Below are positions 33,832 to 39,743 of a stretch of DNA of 39,743 bases, piece after piece (position 1 is the first letter of the stretch; each line of letters opens with the position of its first letter). The notes under the pieces are model-generated. The model was given only the letters and a program-made list of their open reading frames with translations. It was not told the origin of the DNA and searched no databases. The translations under genes and the position numbers were made by a program. Location: NCBI GenBank assembly GCA_041581055.1, contig JBFGCT010000013.1:1-39743 (forward strand), written 5' to 3'. Origin of the DNA: JBFGCT01 sp041581055. GTDB lineage: Bacteria > Actinomycetota > Acidimicrobiia > Acidimicrobiales > Ilumatobacteraceae.

Positions 33832-34841
33832 GCCGTCACCGCCTTGCGCATCGCCCGCCCGACCCGGTCGGGGCCGGGGAAGTAGGACCACTCATGGGCG
33901 TGCGGGTACGGCGTGTCCCATCCGGCGACCCGGATGATCGGCGACTCGAGGTGGTAGAAGCACCGCTCTTGTACCTGGGCGCTGAGCTCGGCCCCGAAAC
34001 CGGACGTGAGCGTCGCCTCGTGCAGCACGAGGCATCGCCCGGTCTTGCGCACCGAGTCCACGATCGTGTCGATGTCGAGCGGCACCAGCGTGCGGAGGTC
34101 GATGATCTCGGCGTCGAGGTCCTGCTCCTCGGCGGCCGCCTGCGCGACGTGGACCAACGTGCCGTAGGTGAGCACGGTGAGCTCGTCGCCCGCGCGGTGA
34201 ACGCGGGCCGTGCCGAGCTCGATCGAGTAGTGACCCTCGGGCACCTCGCCGAGCGGGTGCTGGGACCACGGCACGATCGGCCGGTCGTGGTGACCGTCGA
34301 ACGGGCCGTTGTAGACCCGCTTCGGTTCGAGGAACATCACCGGGTCGTCGTCCTCGATCGACGCGATGAGCAGGCCCTTCGCGTCGTACGGGTTCGACAC
34401 GACGACCGTCGTGAGGCCGGCGACGTGCGTGAACAGCGCCTCGGGGCTCTGCGAGTGGGTCTGCCCGCCGTAGATGCCGCCGCCGGTCGGCATCCGCACC
34501 ACCAGCGGCGCCGAGAAATCGCCGGCCGACCGGTGTCGCAGCCGGGCCGCCTCCGAGACGATCTGGTCGTAGGCCGGGTACATGTAGTCGGCGAACTGGA
34601 TCTCGACGCAGGGCCGCAGCCCGTACGCCGCCATCCCGACCGCCGCGCCGACGATGCCCGACTCGTTGATCGGCGCGTCGAAGCAGCGGTGCTCGCCGAA
34701 GCGCTCCTGCAGACCATGCGTGCAGCGGAACACGCCGCCGAAGTAGCCGACGTCCTCGCCGAACACGATCACCCGGTCATCGCGCTCCATCGCCACCGTG
34801 TGCGCGTCGCGGATCGCCTCGATCATCGTCATCGCCGGCAT
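33828..34841 (-). CDS. bkdB: 2-oxoisovalerate dehydrogenase E1 component, beta subunit
   Basis: A 337-residue E1beta. The start TMIEAIRDAHTVAMERDDRVIVFGEDVGYFGGVFRCTHGLQERFGEHRCFDAPINESGIVGAAVGMAAYGLRPC is diagnostic of transketolase-like E1beta, and the C-terminal part has LGEVPEGHYSIELGTARVHRAGDELTVLTYGT and the dehydrogenase ending DTPYPHAHEWSYFPG. The PYDAKGLLIASIEDDDPVMFLEPKRVY block contacts the partner. It lies one base after the E1alpha stop and overlaps E2 by 4 bp, so the three genes form one operon. It supplies the second half of the thiamine diphosphate site. Confidence 0.94.
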   Translation of the reverse strand: MPAMTMIEAIRDAHTVAMERDDRVIVFGEDVGYFGGVFRCTHGLQERFGEHRCFDAPINESGIVGAAVGMAAYGLRPCVEIQFADYMYPAYDQIVSEAARLRHRSAGDFSAPLVVRMPTGGGIYGGQTHSQSPEALFTHVAGLTTVVVSNPYDAKGLLIASIEDDDPVMFLEPKRVYNGPFDGHHDRPIVPWSQHPLGEVPEGHYSIELGTARVHRAGDELTVLTYGTLVHVAQAAAEEQDLDAEIIDLRTLVPLDIDTIVDSVRKTGRCLVLHEATLTSGFGAELSAQVQERCFYHLESPIIRVAGWDTPYPHAHEWSYFPGPDRVGRAMRKAVTA

Positions 34842-34842
34842 G

Positions 34843-36090
34843 TCACCGCCCCTCTCCGACCTGCGCCTGCTGCTCGACCAGGTGGCGGGGCAGGTCGTGG
34901 AAGACGTCGTCGAACATCGAGCGGGGGTCGCCGACCGCTCCGGTCTTCACCGAGCCGTGCGAGTCGGCCTCGGCGAACGCGTCCTCGACCTCCTGGTCGA
35001 CCTCGCGCTGGAGGGCGGCCTGGCGCTCCTCGTCCCACTCGCCGATGGCGGTCAGATGCTGGTCCAACCGGTCGATCGGATCGCCGAGCGGGAACTTCTG
35101 CGCCTCGTCGGCGGGGCGGTAGACCGACGGGTCGTCCGACGTGGAGTGAGCCCCGCGCCGGAGCGTGATCCACTCGAGGAGGGTCGGCCCGAGGTTGGCG
35201 CGGGCCCGCTCGGCGGCCCACGCCGACGCCGCGTACACCGCCAGGTAGTCGTTGCCGTCGACCCGCAGCGCCGGGATGCTGAACCCGTAGCCCCGGTCGG
35301 CGAACGTGGCCGACGCGCCGCGGGCGAAGTCCTCCGGCGTGGAGATCGCCCAGTGGTTGTTGACGATGTTGAGGATCACCGGCGCCTGATAGGTCGACGC
35401 GAACACGAGCGCGGCGTGGAAGTCGGACTCGGCCGACGCGCCCTCGCCGATCCAGGCCGACGCGATCTCGGTGCCGCCGCGCAGCGCCGACGCCATCGCC
35501 CAACCGACCGCCTGGATGTACTGGGTGGCGAGGTTGCCGGAGATCGAGAAGAAGCCGTGCGACTTCGCCGAGTACAGCACCGGAAGCTGCCGCCCCTTGA
35601 GCGGGTCGTACTCGTTCGACAGCACCTGGTTCATCATGTCGACGATCGGGTACCCGCCGGCGATGAGCAGCCCCTGCTGGCGATAGGTCGGGAAGTGCAT
35701 GTCGCCGGGATCGAGCGCCCGCTTCTGCGCGCAGGCGACCGCCTCCTCGCCAAGCGCCTGCATGTAGAACGAGATCTTGCCCTGCCGGTGAGCGTGCAGC
35801 AGGCGAGCGTCGAAGCTGCGCACGAGCATCATGTCGCGGAGACCCGTCCGCTTGGCGTCGGCGGACAGGTCGGGGACCCACTCGCCGACCGCGTTGCCGT
35901 CGTCGTCGAGCACCCGGACGAGCTGCTTGCGCATCAACGCCACCCGTTCGACCTTCTCGTCGAGCGCCGGCTTGCGCATCTCGCCGGCCGGGCTGATGAA
36001 CCGCGCCCGGTCCGCGGGCTGCCGACCTCGGGCCGGCTCCGGGATCCTCAGCCGCAGACCCGGCGGGTCGCTCTCGCTCTCGCTCTCCAT
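34843..36090 (-). CDS. bkdA: 2-oxoisovalerate dehydrogenase E1 component, alpha subunit
   Basis: A 415-residue E1alpha binding thiamine diphosphate. The cofactor motif is GEGASAESDFHAALVFASTYQAPVILNIVNN, in the GEG form seen in branched-chain rather than pyruvate enzymes. It is followed by HWAISTP, GFSIPALRVDGNDYLAVYAA and the phosphorylation-loop-like RGAHSTSDDPSVYR, which matches animal BCKDH closely; whether it is phosphorylated in bacteria is unknown. The reaction is oxidative decarboxylation of branched-chain 2-oxo acids. ATG at 36090 starts the bkdABC operon. The promoter must lie within or before the broken hydrolase at 36103, since only 12 bp separate them. Confidence 0.94.
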   Translation of the reverse strand: MESESESDPPGLRLRIPEPARGRQPADRARFISPAGEMRKPALDEKVERVALMRKQLVRVLDDDGNAVGEWVPDLSADAKRTGLRDMMLVRSFDARLLHAHRQGKISFYMQALGEEAVACAQKRALDPGDMHFPTYRQQGLLIAGGYPIVDMMNQVLSNEYDPLKGRQLPVLYSAKSHGFFSISGNLATQYIQAVGWAMASALRGGTEIASAWIGEGASAESDFHAALVFASTYQAPVILNIVNNHWAISTPEDFARGASATFADRGYGFSIPALRVDGNDYLAVYAASAWAAERARANLGPTLLEWITLRRGAHSTSDDPSVYRPADEAQKFPLGDPIDRLDQHLTAIGEWDEERQAALQREVDQEVEDAFAEADSHGSVKTGAVGDPRSMFDDVFHDLPRHLVEQQAQVGEGR

Positions 36091-36102
36091 CTCCCCAATA
36101 TC

Positions 36103-36768
36103 TCACGTCGCACGCCTCGACGCTGACGCGCCGACTCCAGGCGCGCCCGGCGCGAACTCGAGGGTCGAGTTCTGCAGCAACGTCGTCGCGGCCCTCGAGT
36201 GAGCGATGGGATGCAGATAGTCGACTTCTTGACCGTGGTGAAGGAAGAGTGTCGCTGGCACGGTGAGCGCTGCGAGTTGCGCATCGGTCATCCCGAGTGC
36301 CGTTCTCTGACCGAACGACCGGAGATGTTCACCCGCTCGCTTCATCGCCGCGAGGAACTCAGACACGTCTTGCCGCATCAGTTCCTCACGACCCTCGGCG
36401 CCATTGCGTTCGACGTACGCGGCCCAGAGAGGTGTCTTCGCGACCTCCTCCATCGAGGTGAGGCGTTCGTCATGGACGTACTTCAGGTGGTACTCCTCGG
36501 GGAGTTGCTCTGCCGCGAGCGGCCCGCCGGTCAGTGGTGCGATCACGAATGCGGCGATGTCTTCGGGGTAACGCTGGACCCACCCGAGGCGGTCGATGAG
36601 CACATGGAGATCCTCGGCTTCGGTCGGGCTTGCGTCGGTCATGCTCGGTTCAAGTCGGAGAGTGTTGGTGCGGCACAGGGCATCGAGCGCGTCCCTTCGT
36701 CCACCCCCGCCCGCGATCGGCCAGACGAGATCGCATGACGCCGTCCAGTCACGACCCGGCGAGCTCAA
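36103..36768 (-). pseudogene. 5'-truncated alpha/beta hydrolase
   Basis: The frame encodes only the C-terminal part of an alpha/beta hydrolase: a short strand CDLVWPIAGGG, a helical cap region (ASPTEAEDLHVLIDRLGWVQRYPEDIAAFVIAPL, EVAKTPLWAAYVERNGAEGREELMRQDVSEFLAAMKRA), then ALTVPATLFLHHGQEVDYLHPIAHSRAATTLLQNSTLEF, the acid/His strand-turn of the fold. The oxyanion and nucleophile (GxSxG) part is missing, because homology ends a few codons inside the 5' end and no further frame continues it. Ser nucleophile is therefore absent. An ATG at 36642 could start a shorter product of 179 residues, but no enzyme of this fold works without the missing part. The break marks the edge of an accessory region. 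Confidence 0.65.
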
Positions 36769-36789
36769 GCACTCAGACGACCGCGTCGG

Positions 36790-37368
36790 TCAACGAACTT
36801 CGATGTACTTCGCTGCGGCCGCGTCGAAACGGTCGACGGCCTCCTTCGGGACGTCGGCCATGCCGGGATTGGCGCTCCGCAAGTGCTCGACGATCCGGGT
36901 CGACGCATCGAGCAGCGCGGACTCGCCCGTCAGCTTGATCGTGCCCTGGGTTGATACGAGGCCGTCGACGAGCGGTATCGCGGCCTCAAGCGACCGTTGA
37001 AGCTCCTCCTCCGCCGCGGCCCTGGTGTGCGGGGCAGCGGACGGAGCCTGGACGACGGAAAGGAGCTCAACGATTCGCTTCCTCATCGACTGGTACAACG
37101 TCAACTGCTCACGAAATGCTGCCGACAACTCGCCGACCCGTGAGGAGTCAGTGCTTCGGTCCTCGTTGCGGCGGGCCACTATCTGGAGGAGCCAGGTTGC
37201 GGTGAGCGCGATGGCAGCGGTGCCAAACGTTGCCGCCGCACCGATCCATGCATTCTTGGACTCGTTGTCGCGTTGAGCGAGCGCCACGATCCCGAAGACG
37301 ATCGCCAAGGCCGCAGACCCGAACGCCAAAGCCGCCAGCAGCCGGTGGATACCGCGGGACGAACTCAT
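36790..37368 (-). CDS. Small two-helix membrane protein with helical cytoplasmic tail, unknown function
   Basis: A 192-residue protein with two membrane helices (about 10-32 and 43-62) joined by a short loop, then a long helical, charged C-terminal domain (SRVGELSAAFREQLTLYQSMRKRIVELLSVV, later EEELQRSLEAAIPLVDGLV and TRIVEHLRSAN), probably coiled coil. I recognise no family. Base use is less GC-rich than in the genes before 36100. ATG at 37368 overlaps the stop of the upstream gene by 4 bp (37365-37368), so the two are co-translated. The topology (two helices, soluble helical tail) resembles membrane effectors of some defence systems, but nothing in the sequence proves that. Confidence 0.7.
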   Translation of the reverse strand: MSSSRGIHRLLAALAFGSAALAIVFGIVALAQRDNESKNAWIGAAATFGTAAIALTATWLLQIVARRNEDRSTDSSRVGELSAAFREQLTLYQSMRKRIVELLSVVQAPSAAPHTRAAAEEELQRSLEAAIPLVDGLVSTQGTIKLTGESALLDASTRIVEHLRSANPGMADVPKEAVDRFDAAAAKYIEVR

Positions 37369-37766
37369 CGAACAGAATGCCGAACCTTCTCTGCCGGGCC
37401 CGCCCACTTGATCTCCTCGCCTGCGAGGAGCTCGATCTGCGCTCGACGCGTCTTCGTCTCCTCCTTCTTACGGTCCTCGGTCGCAACCTCGATCTCTCCA
37501 AGCGTGCGGCCCGACGCAGTCGCTGCGGATGCAATGGTGATCGGCCCCCCGAGCGCAAGGACCGCTCCGACGATGACGACGGCGACGAATTCCCCCGTCG
37601 CAAGGCGGTCGGACATCATCTCCGCGAATACCACTGCGCCGAGAAGTGCAACACCACAGAACCCCACGAAGCCTCCTGCGAGCGACGTCACCTTCCCCAG
37701 CCTGGCCAGCACCTCGTCGAAGGCGTCCGGTTCTTCCTGCTCTGCCGCTTCCCCTTGGTCGGCCAC
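37365..37766 (-). CDS. Small two-helix membrane protein, partner of the downstream gene
   Basis: A 133-residue protein: acidic N-terminus (MADQGEAAEQEEPDAFDEVLARLGKV), helices SLAGGFVGFCGVALLGAVVFAEMM and FVAVVIVGAVLALGGPITIAS, then a charged C-terminal helix (LGEIEVATEDRKKEETKTRRAQIELLAGEEIKW). No family recognised. The ATGA overlap with the following gene suggests the two proteins form a complex in the membrane. ATG at 37766 is followed upstream by a 102-bp divergent gap (37767-37868) shared with a plus-strand gene. Confidence 0.7.
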   Translation of the reverse strand: MADQGEAAEQEEPDAFDEVLARLGKVTSLAGGFVGFCGVALLGAVVFAEMMSDRLATGEFVAVVIVGAVLALGGPITIASAATASGRTLGEIEVATEDRKKEETKTRRAQIELLAGEEIKWAGPAEKVRHSVR

Positions 37767-37868
37767 GGAGCGAGTCTAGATCGTACGCTTGCTGCGCCCG
37801 GACGGGCGCCGGGCGGAGTCGCCCCGTTTCAGACCAGGCCTGAAGGGAGGGCGCAGTACGGTTGCGTG

Positions 37869-38462
37869 ATGGCCGGCGAGAAGCGACGACCACTTCAATT
37901 CTGGGTCGAGGCCGTTGGCGCGTTGTTCGTCGGGGTCGGTGTCGTCGTGGCCCTCGTCTTCGGTGTCGTGACACAGCACCAGGCGAACCAGCAACTCAAG
38001 ACCCAGAACTCGGCCTCCTTGTGGCGTTCGGTGGAGACGCTGAACCTGTGGTGGGTTGACGATCCGGACAACCGGCTGTTCTTCTACGGGGACAGGCCAG
38101 CACCAAGGCCAGCGTCACCCGAACTCAACGCGATCTCGGAGAGCTTCCTCGACGTGTTCGAGCGTGTTTTCTACGAATGGGAGGCTGCGGGACACAACCC
38201 CCTCGGCTGGGAAGCCTGGATGAACGACCTCCTCGTTTCGAGCCAGGTGCTGCGCGAGTTCATTGCGAAGAATCGGCACTGGTACGAGGTCCCCTACCGT
38301 TGCACGGATGACCCTGCGAGCGGGATCTGTCTCGTCGACCTCAACTCTGACGGCTATGCATGCGCTTCCCCGGACAACGTCGAAGAACATCGGGACGTGG
38401 TAATAGCGCCAAACATCACCCTAACCGAGTGCGATCCACCCACCGAGATGGTCTTCAAGTAG
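37869..38462 (+). CDS. Single-pass membrane protein, unknown function
   Basis: A 197-residue protein with one N-terminal membrane helix (AVGALFVGVGVVVALVFGVVT) and a soluble part containing SASLWRSVETLNLWWVDDPDNRLFFYGDR, SFLDVFERVFYEWEAAGHNPLGWEAWMNDLLVSS, and a Cys-containing tail (CTDDPASGICLVDLNSDGYACASP) that looks like an extracellular disulfide or EF-hand-like loop (DLNSDGYACASP). The middle part resembles the N-acyl or DUF-type globular region of proteins found near defence and mobile loci, but I cannot name it. ATG at 37869 is the only start giving the anchor. It is divergent from the two-gene pair and less GC-rich than the core genes. Confidence 0.68.
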   Translation: MAGEKRRPLQFWVEAVGALFVGVGVVVALVFGVVTQHQANQQLKTQNSASLWRSVETLNLWWVDDPDNRLFFYGDRPAPRPASPELNAISESFLDVFERVFYEWEAAGHNPLGWEAWMNDLLVSSQVLREFIAKNRHWYEVPYRCTDDPASGICLVDLNSDGYACASPDNVEEHRDVVIAPNITLTECDPPTEMVFK

Positions 38463-38496
38463 TTGGATCTGACCCGGTCTCTTTGACACCGGGTGG

Positions 38497-38625
38497 TTAG
38501 GCGGCGTGAGCCGAGTGGTGGGTCTGTTCGTAGAAGACGGGGTACTCGTCCAGGGCGGAGTGCCGACGGCGTTGGTTGTACCAGTCGATGAGCGACACGA
38601 TCTCGGTGCGCTCGTCGGTGATATT
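38497..38625 (-). mobile_element. IS3-type transposase C-terminal remnant
   Basis: The frame reads ERTEIVSLIDWYNQRRRHSALDEYPVFYEQ then a stop; WYNxRRRHSAL is the well-known C-terminal signature of IS3-family OrfB transposases (integrase core end). Everything upstream of about codon 10 of this match is gone, so no active element remains. No inverted repeats could be fixed by eye. Confidence 0.7.
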
Positions 38626-38698
38626 GCAGAATCGGTGGCAGTCGGAGAGTTCGCACTCGCGGGTAGCACCGGCCCACAAGGCGGCTTCCGAAATCGGC

Positions 38699-38833
38699 AT
38701 GGTCTATCGCAACGAGCTGACCGTGATCCGCGCAACCGGCGACCACGCCGACGAGGTCGACGATCTCCTTGGCGGCCGCTACGACATCGCGCTGCTGACC
38801 TACGAGAAGTTTACTGCCCTGGTTCTTGCTCAA
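38699..38833 (+). pseudogene. DEAD/DEAH-box helicase fragment
   Basis: A 45-codon stretch reads NELTVIRATGDHADEVDDLLGGRYDIALLTYEKFTALVLA. This matches the motif Ia-Ib region of DEAD/DEAH helicases (TGDH, then GEYDIAVLTYEKFxAL). The ATP-binding motif before it and the DEAH box after it are missing, and the frame soon loses sense. It is a scar of an earlier gene, next to the transposase remnant. Confidence 0.6.
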
Positions 38834-39117
38834 CGCGGAGCTACTCCACAGCGGCCAGCGCTGTCGGAGACCTCACGTTGCCGGTCGGGCACACGCTCGG
38901 CGATCCGCTCCCGCCTCCGGCCCCGGCCCTCCCGACGATCGGGCTTGAGTTCTGAGGAGAACACGCTTCGGCGCGTCCGTGTCCCCGTCCTTGGGACCGG
39001 CCGCGCGCACGGGTCAACCCACATGTCACAAACCTCGGGACGAACCACGGCGGGCGCGCCGGCGAGCCCGACACAGCGGCAACGAACGAGAGCAGCCCCC
39101 CACCGCTGCTCGTCGGA
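38834..39117. other. Non-coding accessory stretch
   Basis: No frame here gives recognisable protein on either strand; translations are Arg/Pro/Ser-rich shadows. An open frame from 38956 leads in phase into the HTH ORF at 39118 and encodes PPPLLVGV just before it, so the HTH gene may originally have started within this stretch. Confidence 0.5.
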
Positions 39118-39276
39118 GTGAATCAAGCCGCCAAGATGCTCGCCATCAGCCGAACCACGCTGTACCAACTCATTTGGAGTGACCAACTCGTCCCCATCCG
39201 GATCGGTCGCAGCGTCCGCTTCTCCATCGCACAACTCGAGGACTTCGTCGCGCGGCGCACCACACCCAGGGACTGA
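39118..39276 (+). CDS. Excisionase-like helix-turn-helix DNA-binding protein
   Basis: A 52-residue ORF from GTG: VNQAAKMLAISRTTLYQLIWSDQLVPIRIGRSVRFSIAQLEDFVARR. This is the MerR-like HTH_17 domain of excisionases and small regulators (compare xxxAAxxLGISRTTLYRLIxxGxLPxVRIGRSxRI). The domain normally starts with a strand LLTV, and the in-phase codons before the GTG encode PPLLVG, so the real start may lie upstream at an unrecognised codon or after a lost frame (an ATG at 39023 is in another phase). In integrative elements such a gene usually precedes a tyrosine integrase; none follows here. Present function is uncertain. Confidence 0.65.
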   Translation: MNQAAKMLAISRTTLYQLIWSDQLVPIRIGRSVRFSIAQLEDFVARRTTPRD

Positions 39277-39445
39277 CGCCAGCTCGGCCCGGCGCCCTCA
39301 GCGGCCCGGTCGCGCCGTCGTCCCGCCCTCGTCTCGATCCTCGGCCGACTCCGGGACACGGACCCGAACGCCAGCGAACAACGATTTGCGTTGCCCACCG
39401 GATCGGCGACGGAGGGCATCTGAGCCGTAAAACACCTCGTAGATG

Positions 39446-39495
39446 GGTGGGCCCAGAGAGACTCGAACCCCGACAAACGGCGTTCATAGCCGGAT
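39446..39495 (-). other. tRNA 3'-end-like sequence, possible attachment-site remnant
   Basis: On the minus strand the sequence CGGGG-TTCGAGT-CTCTC-TGGGCCC-A follows T-arm and acceptor spacing of a tRNA: a 7-nt T loop TTCGAGT with G-C/G-U stem pairs, then a 7-nt acceptor strand and discriminator A. The C49-C65 pair fails. No matching GGGCCCA 5' strand exists within 120 nt, so only a 3' part is present. Integrative elements often leave such a 3' tRNA copy at one end. A chance match is possible. Confidence 0.3.
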
Positions 39496-39641
39496 TACGG
39501 TGTTCGCCAGCGTGCGTCTAGCAGCCGTCTAGCAGGCTTCCGCGAATCGCGCTAAGGATCCTCCGTGTCACTTGCCCGGTCCTCGTCGGCGGAGCTCGCG
39601 ATCCCCGTCCGCACGGGCTCCCGGGCCACGTGCTCACGGCA

Positions 39642-39743
39642 CTACTCCGGCCTGCCGCCCTTCGTGTGGATGGCGATGTTGCCGTTGGTGATGAGTTGGG
39701 GATCGGCGCGGTCGACGTCGTCTGACAACCCAAGTCGGTTGTC
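39642..39743 (-). CDS. Partial CDS, C-terminal end, start outside window
   Basis: The last 102 bases on the minus strand are an open frame ending in TAG: LGLSDDVDRADPQLITNGNIAIHTKGGRPE. The composition is protein-like, with no Arg-rich shadow character, so this is probably the end of a real gene that enters from beyond the window. The family is not recognised. The 145 bp between it and the tRNA-like sequence show nothing. Confidence 0.4.
   Translation of the reverse strand, partial: DNRLGLSDDVDRADPQLITNGNIAIHTKGGRPE

Noticed and set aside
39518..39733. Minus-strand ORF of 71 codons at the window end
   Set aside because: Ser/Arg/Pro-rich without recognisable sequence; another frame of the same strand (39642-39743) looks more like protein.

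Overview
The window is very GC-rich, densely coded and lacks rRNA genes. Gene types, alternative GTG/TTG starts and abundant lipoproteins suggest a high-GC actinobacterium, perhaps of the Acidimicrobiia (Ilumatobacter-like). That placement is an inference from gene content, not from a marker gene.

Layout. 1-1923 (+): end of a copper-type P1B ATPase, a small HMA metal chaperone overlapping it by 4 bp, and a TIGR03086-type protein. 1914-7776 (-): closely spaced run of a DUF3179 protein, a tandem eukaryote-like 6-phosphofructokinase, a single-domain PFK with PPi-type active-site residues, and a Tat lipoprotein amine oxidase whose domain order is circularly permuted. 7811-8938 (+): CapA-like phosphatase. 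8953-11753 (-): GcvT-like aminomethyltransferase overlapping an FAD oxidoreductase. 11785-16072 (-): small unknown protein, monoacylglycerol lipase-like hydrolase, thiolase, acyl-CoA ligase. 16132-19216 (+): two small membrane proteins, AcuI-like reductase, PPOX-fold flavoprotein, two-repeat DUF1599 protein. 19207-22248 (-): three-gene set with a metal-ligand-poor M19 dipeptidase homologue. 22365-27602 (+): penicillin acylase lipoprotein, frameshifted FG-GAP protein, L,D-transpeptidase lipoprotein, then a decayed TIGR03086 copy.

27815-29303 (-) is the most interesting locus: a two-domain VOC protein followed by a MerB (organomercurial lyase)-like gene split by one in-frame TGA. That TGA falls at the position of MerB catalytic Cys159. 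It is followed at the canonical distance by a perfect 7-bp hairpin with a GGUC loop, like the E. coli fdhF SECIS. I read this as a probable selenocysteine-containing MerB homologue that standard gene calling would split in two.

29443-36090: peptidoglycan-binding lipoprotein, divergent TIGR00300 (ornithine cyclodeaminase-like) and cyclic-2,3-diphosphoglycerate synthetase-like genes, and a branched-chain 2-oxoacid dehydrogenase operon (E1alpha, E1beta, E2). From about 36100 to the end the sequence is accessory: a 5'-truncated alpha/beta hydrolase, three small unknown membrane proteins, transposase and helicase remnants, an excisionase-like HTH ORF, a tRNA-3'-end-like sequence and a partial gene at the edge. 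Stretches at 38834-39117, 39277-39445 and 39496-39641 hold no recognisable intact gene. No CRISPR array or complete tRNA was seen.
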